Origin: Gemmatimonadota bacterium
Lineage (GTDB): Bacteria > Gemmatimonadota > Gemmatimonadetes > Longimicrobiales > Gaopeijiaceae
Assembly: GCA_015492755.1 (NCBI GenBank)
Contig: WGEM01000031.1
Location: 1 to 8,649, forward strand
Length of the DNA: 8,649 nucleotides
Direction of reading: 5' to 3'
Part shown: piece after piece, positions 1-6,411 of the stretch
Layout: each line of letters starts with the position of its first letter
Position numbering within the stretch: position 1 is the first letter of the stretch
Program-made: the position numbers and the translations under genes
Notes under the pieces: generated by a model
What the model was told of the DNA's origin: nothing
What the model saw: the letters and a program-made list of their open reading frames with translations, nothing else
Database searches by the model: none

Positions 1-985
1 GCCCCGACGCCACCGTTCCGTCGGCGGGCACCTCCTCCCCCTGCGCCACCACCACGCGGTCACCGGCCTCGAGGTCGCCGGACGGCACCTCCTCGATGGC
101 GCCCGTCTCGGAAACCAGCCTCCGGGCCCGGGGCGGCACGTGGGCTGCCAGCGCCAGCGCGGCGTCCGACGCCCGCCGCCGCCCCCTCGACTCCATGAGT
201 CGCCCTGCCAGGAGGAGCGCCACCAGCATCGTGAGGGAGTCCAGATACGTCTCGGCGCCCACCAGCGTCCCCACCAATCCCTGTGCGTACAGCACCGCCA
301 CCGCCAGCGCGATGGGCACGTCCATGTGGAGCACGCGCTGCCGGAGTCCCGCCCATGCACCGGCGAAGAAGGGCTCCGCCGCCCAGAGCGCCACCGGCGT
401 GGCCAGCACCAGGGAGACCCAGCGGAAGAGCGCCTCGAAGCGAGGCTCCATCCCGTCGACCCAGCCCAGGTAGATGGCCGCCGAGAGCATCATCACGTTG
501 AGCGCGGCGAAGGAGGCCACGCCTAGACGCACCATGAGATCCCGGTCCGGGGCCGCCTCCCCCGCCAGCGGCCGGGGACGGTAGCCCAGCGCGGCGATGC
601 GGCCTGCCAGCTCCGGAAGCGAGACGCGCTCCGGGTCGAAGTGCAGCATCGCGCGCCCCGTGGCGTACGACACGGTGGCCGCCGCCACACCCTCGGTGCG
701 CTCCAGCACGCGCTCGGTGACCCACACGCACGACGCGCAGCGGAGCCCGTCCACCCAGAGGCGGGCGCAGGCCAGCCCCGAGTCCGGGTCCACCTCCACC
801 GGCAGGGCGTCCCAGGCGCCCTCCAGCGGCTCCGGCCGCGGCGCCGGCGCCTCGCGCTCGACGTAGTAGCGCTCCAGGCCGGCACCCCGGATGATGGCGG
901 CGGCCATCTCGCAGCCGGCGCAGAAGTACGCCGGCTCCGGCCCCTCCACCGGCGCGTGACAGTGGGGGCAGAACGCCGACAACAC
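1..985 (-). CDS. ccoI: CcoI/FixI-type copper-translocating P1B ATPase (N-terminal part, runs off the left edge)
   Basis: By family, this inner-membrane ATPase exports copper towards the periplasm for the CuB centre of cbb3 oxidase. The 328 codons visible show an N-terminal cysteine ribbon (CPHC at residues 6-9, CAGC at 22-25), typical of FixI/CcoI. An HMA metal-binding domain follows with LRCASCVW (C83, C86). Membrane helices lie near residues 152-174, 186-206, 221-241 (containing MDVPIALAV) and 248-263. The start of the actuator domain (GEEVPADGTV, 316-325) is also seen. The CPC transport motif, the phosphorylation DKTG site and the ATP-binding domain would lie outside the window. The start is GTG at 985; it overlaps the TAG of the preceding gene by one base (TAGTG). 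A GGAGGG lies 10 nt upstream, and no in-frame ATG occurs before residue 27, which would delete the ribbon. The family is sure from the domain order plus operon context; the exact start is likely. Confidence 0.93.
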   Translation of the reverse strand, partial: MLSAFCPHCHAPVEGPEPAYFCAGCEMAAAIIRGAGLERYYVEREAPAPRPEPLEGAWDALPVEVDPDSGLACARLWVDGLRCASCVWVTERVLERTEGVAAATVSYATGRAMLHFDPERVSLPELAGRIAALGYRPRPLAGEAAPDRDLMVRLGVASFAALNVMMLSAAIYLGWVDGMEPRFEALFRWVSLVLATPVALWAAEPFFAGAWAGLRQRVLHMDVPIALAVAVLYAQGLVGTLVGAETYLDSLTMLVALLLAGRLMESRGRRRASDAALALAAHVPPRARRLVSETGAIEEVPSGDLEAGDRVVVAQGEEVPADGTVASG

Positions 986-1173
986 TACCGTTCGCCCTCC
1001 ACGTAGCTCTGTGCGATCTCGTCCTGACCGCGAACAGCGATGACGATGAAGGTGACGTTCACGGCGATGACGATGAGGAGCGCGATGGCGATCCCCAGCG
1101 GCCAGACGTGGTCTCGGGTCAGCGTGAGCGTCCGCCGGGGCGGCCCCTCGTATCCCGACTCGGAGTCCATCAT
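985..1173 (-). CDS. ccoH: Short CcoH/FixH-like single-helix membrane protein
   Basis: A 62-residue protein with one membrane helix (about residues 24-47, WPLGIAIALLIVIAVNVTFI), then AVRGQDEIAQSYVEGER. The helix, the VNV pattern and the short segment ending in a Y-x-E-G-like motif resemble the N-terminus of FixH/CcoH, whose family continues with DYYE-type residues. FixH/CcoH is an assembly factor for cbb3 oxidase. The position between ccoG and ccoI is the classical fixH position. The large periplasmic domain of FixH is absent: the frame stops at TAG (987-985), one base into the ccoI start. The ATG at 1173 overlaps the ccoG stop (ATGA) and a second ATG follows at once, so either could be used; AAGGAAGG lies just upstream. 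Assignment as CcoH rests on synteny and the helix pattern. It could instead be an unrelated small subunit of the CcoS or CcoQ kind. Confidence 0.7.
   Translation of the reverse strand: MMDSESGYEGPPRRTLTLTRDHVWPLGIAIALLIVIAVNVTFIVIAVRGQDEIAQSYVEGER
995..1000 (-). promoter_or_regulatory. Ribosome binding site supporting the GTG start of ccoI
   Basis: GGAGGG on the minus strand lies about 10 nt before GTG at 985, inside the last codons of the ccoH-like gene. Spacing is slightly long but acceptable. It favours the GTG at 985 over the ATG at residue 27. Confidence 0.65.
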
Positions 1174-2540
1174 GATCCTTCCTTTCCGGTTCCGGTCCGG
1201 GCGGGCGTCTTGAAGGTGGTGGGAAGCAGCAGCTCACCCACCGGCGACGAGACGCGCACGCGGAGCGGCACCGTCCGGGGCAGCACGTCGGATACCGGGA
1301 CTCGGACCACCAGCGGCACCGTGCGGCTCTCCTCGCTGGCCAGCGTGATGGGCTGCGCCAGGACCTCCGCACCCTCCAGCCCCTCCACCTCCACCGAGAA
1401 GGGGACGGGCTCCGGCGTGGGCGCCTTGTTGGTGACCTTGAGCAGGTAGGTGTTTCGCACCATCCCGTCGGCGTCCACGGTGAAGAGCGTGCCCGGCGCC
1501 CGGTTCACCGACGCCTCGAAGGGCACCCTCGACGCCATGAGCGCACCGGCCGCCACCACCAGCGCCGCCATGAGTCCCGCGTAGGCCACGGTCCGCGGGC
1601 GCACGATCCGCCTCCGCCGGCCGTTGTCCTCCGCGATGGAGCTGTAGCGCACCAGCGTGGGGTGCCCGAAACGGCTCATGACGCTCTCGCAGGCGTCGAT
1701 GCAGCGGGCGCACTGGATGCACTCCAGCTGGAAGCCGTCCCGGATGTCGATGCCCTGCGGGCACACCACGACGCACTTTCGGCAGTCGATGCACCCGCCC
1801 TCGGGCCCGCGGTGCCGGTCCCGCGGCTCGCCCCGTTTCGCGTCGTACGAAATGAGGAGGGTCTCGTCGTCGGTGAGGGCGCTCTGGAAGCGGGCGTAGG
1901 GGCAGAGGTAGATGCAGAACTGCTCTCGGAACCAGGTGAAGTCGACGTACCAGAGCGCCGCGATGATGGCCACGAAGGTGTAGTTCACAACGCCGGCCTG
2001 CCCCGTCCAGAGGAGCCGCGCCGGTGCGAAGAGGCTCATGAACGCCATCCCCAGCAGCACGCTCACCCCGGCGAAGAGCGACCACTTGGCGAGTTTCCTC
2101 GCCGCCTTGTCCAGCGTCCACGGGGCGGCGTCGAGACGCCTGCGCCGGGTGCGGTCGCCCTCGATCCAGAGCTCGATGGGACGGATCCACGTCTCCAGGA
2201 AGACGGTCTGGGGGCAGGCATAGCCGCACCACACCCGGCCGAAGATCGCGGTGAAGAAGAAGAGACTGAACGCCAGGAAGAAGAGGAGGAGCGCCAGGAA
2301 GATGGTGTCCGTGGGCGTGAAGATCTGCCCGAAGAGGTAGACGTGCCGGGCCGGGAGGTCCACCAGCACCAGCGGATGGCCGTTCATGGTGATCCACGGC
2401 GCTGCGAAGAGCACCAGGTGCAGCGCGAAGAAGGTCCACCGCCGCAGCCTCATGAACCGGCCATCGATGGACTGCGGATAGACCCACTCACGCGTCCCGG
2501 TCATCCCGGGGAGCATGGGAAGCTGAATGCGGCTGCTCAT
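1170..2540 (-). CDS. ccoG: CcoG/FixG/RdxA membrane ferredoxin-like copper reductase for cbb3 assembly
   Basis: A 456-residue integral membrane iron-sulfur protein. In studied members CcoG binds copper and reduces Cu(II) to Cu(I) ahead of insertion into the cbb3 oxidase. Helices are visible at about 34-52, 76-100, 153-175, 184-200 and 318-338. Conserved cysteine pairs are WCGYACP (C105, C109) and CIYLCP (C209, C213). Two 4Fe-4S motifs follow: CIDCRKCVVVCP (C250, C253, C256, C260) and CIQCARCIDAC (C274, C277, C280, C284). After the last helix, residues 340-456 form the Ig-like FixG C-terminal domain (NTYLLKVTNKAP and a C-terminal beta-rich stretch). Length is typical of the family. The ATG start lies 28 nt after the ccoP stop, with GGAG 9 nt upstream. 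Its stop overlaps the next gene by 4 nt, which suggests translational coupling. All key residues are intact. Confidence 0.97.
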   Translation of the reverse strand: MSSRIQLPMLPGMTGTREWVYPQSIDGRFMRLRRWTFFALHLVLFAAPWITMNGHPLVLVDLPARHVYLFGQIFTPTDTIFLALLLFFLAFSLFFFTAIFGRVWCGYACPQTVFLETWIRPIELWIEGDRTRRRRLDAAPWTLDKAARKLAKWSLFAGVSVLLGMAFMSLFAPARLLWTGQAGVVNYTFVAIIAALWYVDFTWFREQFCIYLCPYARFQSALTDDETLLISYDAKRGEPRDRHRGPEGGCIDCRKCVVVCPQGIDIRDGFQLECIQCARCIDACESVMSRFGHPTLVRYSSIAEDNGRRRRIVRPRTVAYAGLMAALVVAAGALMASRVPFEASVNRAPGTLFTVDADGMVRNTYLLKVTNKAPTPEPVPFSVEVEGLEGAEVLAQPITLASEESRTVPLVVRVPVSDVLPRTVPLRVRVSSPVGELLLPTTFKTPARTGTGKEGS

Positions 2541-2568
2541 GGGTGTGGTCTCCGGCCCGGCGCAGGCG

Positions 2569-3129
2569 TCAGCCTCCGCCCAGGATCTCCTGGATGGGTC
2601 GCCCGGTGGCTTCGCTGTGCTTCTTGATGACGTACGCGGCCACCTGATTGATCTCCTCCGGACTCAGCACCGTCTTCCACGGGACCATCCCCTTCTCCGG
2701 CACGCCGTTCGTAATCGTGCGCACAATATCCGCGGCAGTGCCGCCGTGGATCCACTCCTGATCGAGGAACGACGGGCCGATGCCTCCCGACAGGTCCGCG
2801 CCGTGGCAGGCGAAGCACTGCGTCTGGTAGATCCGCTCGCCGGCGGCCACCGCCTCGTCGGTGATCTCCAGCGCCGGCGCTCCGGTCACCGCACCCGCGC
2901 CGGCCTCGGCCTGCGCGGGCCAGCGGGCCTCCGCAGCCGCCATCTCCCGGGCGAGGTCAGCTTCGAAGGAGCGGTCGGCGATGAAGTGGTAGTGGATGCT
3001 GTACCCGATGGCCCACACGATGGTGAGCCAGAAGAGCCCCACCCACCAGTCGGGTAGCGGGTTGTCGTATTCGTCGATGCCGTCGGCCTCGTCGGCGTGG
3101 CCGAGCAGCTCGTTGGTGTCCTTACTCAA
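2569..3129 (-). CDS. ccoP: Cbb3 oxidase subunit CcoP, mono-heme short form
   Basis: This membrane-anchored c-type cytochrome subunit feeds electrons into the oxidase. The 186-residue protein begins with the characteristic CcoP signature DGIDEYDNPLPDWW (16-29). One membrane helix follows (about 30-50), then an alanine-rich linker, then one cytochrome c domain (about 92-172). That domain has CFACH at 105-109 and a probable axial methionine at M148 (KGMVPW). Classical CcoP has about 290-300 residues and two CxxCH sites; here there are no other cysteines, so only one heme c can attach. The start is TTG at 3129: an in-frame TGA at 3135-3133 rules out any earlier start, the next in-frame Met (M63) lies beyond the helix, and GGAGG sits 6 nt upstream. 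The start lies within the end of ccoQ (8-nt overlap). The gene is complete, with no sign of frameshift. Confidence 0.96.
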   Translation of the reverse strand: MSKDTNELLGHADEADGIDEYDNPLPDWWVGLFWLTIVWAIGYSIHYHFIADRSFEADLAREMAAAEARWPAQAEAGAGAVTGAPALEITDEAVAAGERIYQTQCFACHGADLSGGIGPSFLDQEWIHGGTAADIVRTITNGVPEKGMVPWKTVLSPEEINQVAAYVIKKHSEATGRPIQEILGGG

Positions 3130-3325
3130 CGCTCACCTCCTCCGAGGGGGGCAAGGGTTCGTCGTCCAGGGGCATACGCCCGGCTTCCTCAAAGCGCGCC
3201 CGGTGCGCCGGCGCGTAGGCGTACCAGAGCCAGAAGAGGAACGTGGCCAGGAACACGGCGGTCATGACACCGAGGATCCAGCCGCCCTGAACCGCGCCGG
3301 CGGCTTCGCGGATGAGCGGGTTCAC
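3122..3325 (-). CDS. ccoQ: Small cbb3 oxidase subunit CcoQ/FixQ
   Basis: A 67-residue single-helix protein between ccoO and ccoP, the standard ccoQ position. CcoQ is not catalytic; in studied bacteria it stabilises association of CcoP with the CcoNO core. The sequence has a short N-terminus (NPLIREAAGAV), one helix (about residues 15-37, WILGVMTAVFLATFLFWLWYA), a basic patch (HRAR) and an acidic tail. This fits the FixQ pattern of a helix rich in F, W and Y followed by a charged cytoplasmic tail. The start is GTG at 3325 and overlaps the ccoO TGA by 4 nt (GTGA). A GGAGG ends 6 nt upstream, within the last ccoO codons. A longer frame extends upstream to 3460 inside ccoO, but it has no signal and is a shadow there. 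The tail overlaps the ccoP start by 8 nt. Confidence 0.88.
   Translation of the reverse strand: MNPLIREAAGAVQGGWILGVMTAVFLATFLFWLWYAYAPAHRARFEEAGRMPLDDEPLPPSEEVSVE
3133..3140 (-). promoter_or_regulatory. Strong ribosome binding site of ccoP that fixes its TTG start
   Basis: GGAGGTGA on the minus strand is a near-perfect Shine-Dalgarno sequence, with its GGAGG core 6 nt before TTG (3129-3127). Its last three bases (TGA) are also a stop in the ccoP frame, so no start upstream is possible. It lies inside the end of the ccoQ coding region. Confidence 0.85.
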
Positions 3326-4095
3326 GAGCCACCTCCCGCCGCCTGCGCCGCGCCGTCCTCGTCGCCGGACGTGGCGCCGGCCCGCTCCGCAAGATGGCGC
3401 TTCCCGTCCACGCCCAGCCGCTGCAGGTAGGCGATCATGGCCACGATCTCGTCGTCCCACTCCGCCTCGATCCCCGCCTGCGCCAGACGCGCCACGATCT
3501 CCTGCCCCTGGCCGCGGAGCGACGCCTCCACCGTCTCCGCCGTGATCTCACCGGCGTAGGGCGTGCCCAGCTTCTGGAGCGCCCGAACCGACTTCGCCAC
3601 GTCGGAGGGGTCGATCTTGCGCTCCAGGAGCCACGGGTAGGGAGGCATCACCGAGCCGGGGCTGGTGGCCCGGGGATCCCTCATGTGCTCGTAGTGCCAC
3701 GCGTCGGGGTACTTCCCGCCCACGCGCTGCAGATCGGGACCCAGGCGGCGCGAGCCCAGAAGGAAGGGGCGGTCGTACTGATACTCCGCCGCCCGCGTCC
3801 ACTCCCCGTAGCGGAGGATCTCGGAGCGCATGGGCCGGATCATCTGGGAGTGGCAGAGATAGCACCCTTCCCGGATGTAGAGGTCCCGGCCCGCCACCTC
3901 CAGCGGCGAGTAGGGCGTCACCCAGCTCGCCCGCTCCCACGAGAGGGAGCCGGCGGTGAACATGGGCACCAGCTCCACGATGGCGCCGATGCTGATGACC
4001 ACCGTGGTGACCAGCGCGAACACCGCCGCCTTCCCCTCCAGCATCCGCCGGTGAAGGCGGCCGTATGCTTTCCCGGATTCCTTGTGTTCCGTCAT
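3322..4095 (-). CDS. ccoO: Cbb3 oxidase mono-heme cytochrome c subunit CcoO
   Basis: A 257-residue membrane-anchored cytochrome c that passes electrons to heme b of CcoN. It has one N-terminal helix (about 24-44) and the family hallmark GRDLYIREGCYLCHSQMIRP. The heme c site CYLCH is at 78-82 and the probable axial methionine is M150 in GSVMPPYPWL. Flanking conserved stretches include RYGEW, RRLGPDL and WHYEHMRDPR. Only one CxxCH is present, as expected for CcoO. The C-terminal tail from about residue 235 is an Ala/Gly/Glu-rich low-complexity extension. The ATG start is 9 nt after the ccoN stop, and GGAGG (4105-4101) overlaps that stop codon, giving ideal 5-nt spacing. The end overlaps ccoQ by 4 nt. 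Confidence 0.98.
   Translation of the reverse strand: MTEHKESGKAYGRLHRRMLEGKAAVFALVTTVVISIGAIVELVPMFTAGSLSWERASWVTPYSPLEVAGRDLYIREGCYLCHSQMIRPMRSEILRYGEWTRAAEYQYDRPFLLGSRRLGPDLQRVGGKYPDAWHYEHMRDPRATSPGSVMPPYPWLLERKIDPSDVAKSVRALQKLGTPYAGEITAETVEASLRGQGQEIVARLAQAGIEAEWDDEIVAMIAYLQRLGVDGKRHLAERAGATSGDEDGAAQAAGGGS
3332..3336 (-). promoter_or_regulatory. Ribosome binding site of ccoQ that supports its GTG start
   Basis: GGAGG on the minus strand ends 6 nt before GTG (3325-3323). It lies within the last Gly codons of ccoO, so the Gly-rich ccoO tail doubles as the ribosome binding site of the next gene. Confidence 0.8.
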
Positions 4096-4100
4096 CCGAT

Positions 4101-4105
4101 CCTCC
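4101..4105 (-). promoter_or_regulatory. Ribosome binding site of ccoO overlapping the ccoN stop codon
   Basis: GGAGG shares its first G with the ccoN TAG stop and lies 5 nt before the ccoO ATG. A ribosome ending on ccoN would be positioned at the start of ccoO, consistent with equal production of the two core subunits. Confidence 0.8.
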
Positions 4106-5565
4106 TAGTCCGCACCGACGGCCACGGGCGCGGCGGCCATCTGCCGGCCGGGCCCCCGGATCGTCTGCCAGAAGTTGATGGCCATCATCACCGCGCCCAC
4201 CAGGTACATGGTGCCGCCGATGAGACGCAGCCAGAGGAAGGGGTTCAGCCGCGCCGTGATGTCGAGGAAGATGGGGTTGGCCAGCTGACCGGCGTCGTTG
4301 AGCGCACGCCATTGCAGGCCCTCCATGAGCCCGGCGGCCCACATGGCCACCGTGTAGAGGACGATGCCGATGGTGGCCAGCCAGAAGTGGTGCGTGGCCC
4401 ACGTGGGGTACGCCAGCTCACGCTTCCAGATGTTCTGCACCATCCAGTACATCATGCCGAAGCTCATCATCCCCACCCAGCCCAGCGCACCGGAGTGGAC
4501 GTGGCCGATGACCCAGTTGGTGTAATGGGCCAGCGCGTTCACCGCCCGGATGGACATCATGGGGCCCTCGAAGGTGCTCATCCCGTAGAAGCTCACCGCC
4601 ACCACCATGAACTTCAGGATGGGGTCGGTGCGCACCCGGTCCCACGCCCCCTTGAGCGTGAGGAGCCCGTTGAGCATCCCGCCCCACGAGGGGGCGATGA
4701 GCATGACGCTGAAGACCATGCCCAGCGTCTGCGCCCAGTCGGGGAGGGCCGAGTAGAGCAGGTGGTGCGGGCCCGCCCAGATGTAGAGGAAGACCAGCGC
4801 CCAGAAGTGGATGATGGAGAGCCGGTACGAATACACCGGCCGGTCCGCGGCGCGGGGAAGGTAGTAGTACATGAGCCCCAGGAAGGGCGTCGTGAGGAAG
4901 AAGCCCACCGCGTTGTGTCCGTACCACCACTGCACCAGGGCGTCGGTGAGGCCGGCGTAGATGGGGTAGGAGCGGAAGAGCGTCGCCGGGAGCGCCAGCG
5001 AGTTCACGATGTGCAGCACCGCGATGGTGATGACGAAGCTCATGTAGAACCAGATGGCCACGTACAGGTGCTGCACCTTCCTGCGGGCGATGGTGCCGAA
5101 GAAGTTGATGGCGAACACCACCCAGATGACGGTGATGGCCACGTCGATGGGCCAGATGAGCTCGGCGTACTCCTTCGACTGCGTCATCCCCAGCGGAAGC
5201 GTCACGGCCGCCGCCACGATGATGAGCTGCCATCCCCAGAAGTGGATGCGCGAGAGCGTGTCGGAGTACATCCGCGTCTTGAGGAGGCGCTGCATCGAGT
5301 GATAGATGCCCGTGAAGCACACATTCCCGGCGAAGGCGAAGATCACCGCGTTGGTGTGTACGGGCCGCAACCTCCCGAAGGTGGTCCACGGCAGGCCCAT
5401 GTTCGCCGGCCACCAGGCCAGTTGGAGCGCGATGATCACGCCCACCAGCATGCCCACGAGAGCCCACACGACGGTGGCCGTGAAGAACATCTTCACGATG
5501 TCCATGTCGTAGGGCTCCGCCGCCCTGTCGACGGTCCGGGCGACGGATGAGGTCGTCTGTTCCAT
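4105..5565 (-). CDS. ccoN: Cbb3-type cytochrome c oxidase catalytic subunit CcoN
   Basis: This is the 486-residue catalytic subunit of the C-family heme-copper oxidase. It reduces O2 to water with high affinity at a heme b3-CuB centre and pumps protons across the cytoplasmic membrane. Visible ligands are H70 (low-spin heme b, RPVHTNAV), H217 (CuB, WWYGHNAVG), H267 and H268 (CuB, AGPHHLLY), and H355 and H357 (IGHVHSG; heme b3 and heme b). Y261 sits six residues before the His pair, the position of the C-family cross-linked tyrosine. E333 (TFEGPMM) is the conserved glutamate near the active site. About twelve hydrophobic helices are present and the length is typical. The ATG at 5565 has only a weak upstream purine stretch (GAGAC), unlike the strong sites of the genes behind it. 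It starts 36 nt after the SafE-like gene. All residues needed for function are present. Confidence 0.99.
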   Translation of the reverse strand: MEQTTSSVARTVDRAAEPYDMDIVKMFFTATVVWALVGMLVGVIIALQLAWWPANMGLPWTTFGRLRPVHTNAVIFAFAGNVCFTGIYHSMQRLLKTRMYSDTLSRIHFWGWQLIIVAAAVTLPLGMTQSKEYAELIWPIDVAITVIWVVFAINFFGTIARRKVQHLYVAIWFYMSFVITIAVLHIVNSLALPATLFRSYPIYAGLTDALVQWWYGHNAVGFFLTTPFLGLMYYYLPRAADRPVYSYRLSIIHFWALVFLYIWAGPHHLLYSALPDWAQTLGMVFSVMLIAPSWGGMLNGLLTLKGAWDRVRTDPILKFMVVAVSFYGMSTFEGPMMSIRAVNALAHYTNWVIGHVHSGALGWVGMMSFGMMYWMVQNIWKRELAYPTWATHHFWLATIGIVLYTVAMWAAGLMEGLQWRALNDAGQLANPIFLDITARLNPFLWLRLIGGTMYLVGAVMMAINFWQTIRGPGRQMAAAPVAVGAD

Positions 5566-5601
5566 GGCGTCGCGTCTCAGAGATTCACGTGATGGCCGGG
5601 C

Positions 5602-6216
5602 TCACGGGTGCGTCCCCGTGAACGCCGACCGCTCCAGTACCACCCACAAGCCCGAGAGCAGCACCACCCCTGCCAGCGCCTTTCTCGCCCAGGGTCGCTG
5701 ATGCACCATCCGGCGGGCGCCGAGGCCGAAGGCCGCGAGCGCCGGTGCCGTCCCCAGCCCGAAGGCCGCCATGACGGAGGCGCCCGCCGGCGCCGAGCCC
5801 GCCGCCACCGCCAGCCCCAGCGCCGCGTAGACCAGCCCGCAGGGGAGCAGGCCGTTGGCGGCGCCGAAGACGAACCGACCCGCGGCGTCACCCCGGCGCG
5901 CGGCCCATGCGGCCGCGCCCTCCAGACCCGGCAGACGCAGCGCAGGCTCGGGCGCCAGACCCGCCAGCGCCGCCGCGAACCACACCACCAGCGCTCCCGA
6001 CACCGCCGCCACGAGCCAGCTCGGACCGGGGAGCGCGGAGCCAGCACCGCCCGCCAGGGCGCCCAATGCGGCATAGGTGGTGAGCTTTCCTGCGTGCCAC
6101 GCGCCGTGGTGCGCGGGTCTCGACCCGCACGCCAGAGCGAACGGCCCGCACATCCCCACGCAGTGGGGTGTGCCGACCAGTCCCGCGACGAATGCGGCGG
6201 TGAGCGCGTGAATCAT
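5602..6216 (-). CDS. SafE/TauE-like (COG2836-type) cytochrome oxidase-associated membrane protein, probable metal transport
   Basis: A 204-residue polytopic membrane protein with about six hydrophobic segments. It opens with the motif TPHCVGMCGPF (H18, C19, M22, C23). A second conserved motif, NGLLPCGLVYAALG (C126), and a third, FGLGTAPALAAFG (152-164), follow. These are hallmarks of the family annotated as sulfite exporter TauE/SafE or UreH-domain protein, which resembles the DsbD membrane domain and often accompanies cbb3 or copper genes. The sulfite label is a family name only. From the paired Cys/His/Met motifs and the company of ccoG and ccoI, a role in copper or thiol handling for oxidase assembly is more likely; this is inference. 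It is the first gene of the operon here, whereas in many genomes it follows ccoI/ccoS. The ATG start has only a weak GAGG about 10 nt upstream. A short Ala/Pro-rich loop (88-112) separates the two halves. Confidence 0.88.
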   Translation of the reverse strand: MIHALTAAFVAGLVGTPHCVGMCGPFALACGSRPAHHGAWHAGKLTTYAALGALAGGAGSALPGPSWLVAAVSGALVVWFAAALAGLAPEPALRLPGLEGAAAWAARRGDAAGRFVFGAANGLLPCGLVYAALGLAVAAGSAPAGASVMAAFGLGTAPALAAFGLGARRMVHQRPWARKALAGVVLLSGLWVVLERSAFTGTHP

Positions 6217-6411
6217 GAGCGGAGGGCCTCAGGGCACGACCCGGTGGTCCCGCCGCGGCGGCGCGAGGCGGGAATACGCCGACGCGGCAAACGATTCCGG
6301 TTTTCGGCGGATAGTTTCGTCGCGGACGGGCCGGGACGATGTCGGGAGGGCCCCGGGAGTTCCGGTAGGAGTTTTCCCCGCAGGTGCCGGCGGGCGCTAT
6401 CTTTGAAGGCG
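6217..6411. promoter_or_regulatory. Divergent intergenic region between the oxidase operon and the kinase gene
   Basis: These 195 bp separate two divergently oriented genes and should hold both promoters. On the plus strand a TATCTTTG motif sits directly before the kinase start. For the minus-strand operon I found no convincing -10/-35 pair and no FNR/Anr-type inverted repeat (TTGAT-N4-ATCAA), although cbb3 operons are often oxygen-regulated in other bacteria. No small ORF or RNA gene was recognised here. Confidence 0.6.
6399..6406 (+). promoter_or_regulatory. TAnnTTTG promoter-like motif (TATCTTTG) just before the kinase start
   Basis: TATCTTTG matches the -7 element consensus TAnnTTTG known from Bacteroidetes sigma-70 promoters. 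It ends 5 nt before the ATG at 6412, so a transcript initiated from it would have almost no leader. A T-run (GTTTTCC, about 6371-6377) lies about 23 bp upstream and could be a poor -33 element. The match is to an 8-base consensus with two free positions, so chance cannot be excluded. Confidence 0.4.

Noticed and set aside
1662..2627. A 321-codon open frame on the plus strand
   Set aside because: It is antisense to ccoG, Glu/Arg/His-rich and without recognisable motifs, whereas ccoG has all its iron-sulfur cysteines.
3326..3460. N-terminal extension of the ccoQ frame to an upstream ATG at 3460
   Set aside because: The extension is Arg/Gly-rich, lies wholly inside ccoO, and would add 45 residues unlike any CcoQ. 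The GTG at 3325 has an ideal ribosome binding site.
3394..5550. A 718-codon open frame on the plus strand
   Set aside because: It lies opposite ccoN and ccoO, is rich in His, Arg, Pro and Gly with no domain pattern, and arises because stop codons are rare opposite GC-rich genes. The minus-strand genes are unmistakable.
5585..5592. Palindrome TCACGTGA in the 36-nt gap before ccoN
   Set aside because: It is only 8 bp, with no second copy or matching promoter elements; chance is a sufficient explanation.
5577..6074. A 165-codon minus-strand frame just before ccoN
   Set aside because: It overlaps the SafE-like gene in another frame, is Trp/Arg/Ser-rich and has no family pattern. The SafE-like frame carries the conserved motifs.
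6250..6261. Perfect 12-bp palindrome CCGCCGCGGCGG in the divergent region
   Set aside because: It consists only of C and G in a GC-rich context, where such palindromes are common, and it does not match an operator that I recognise.
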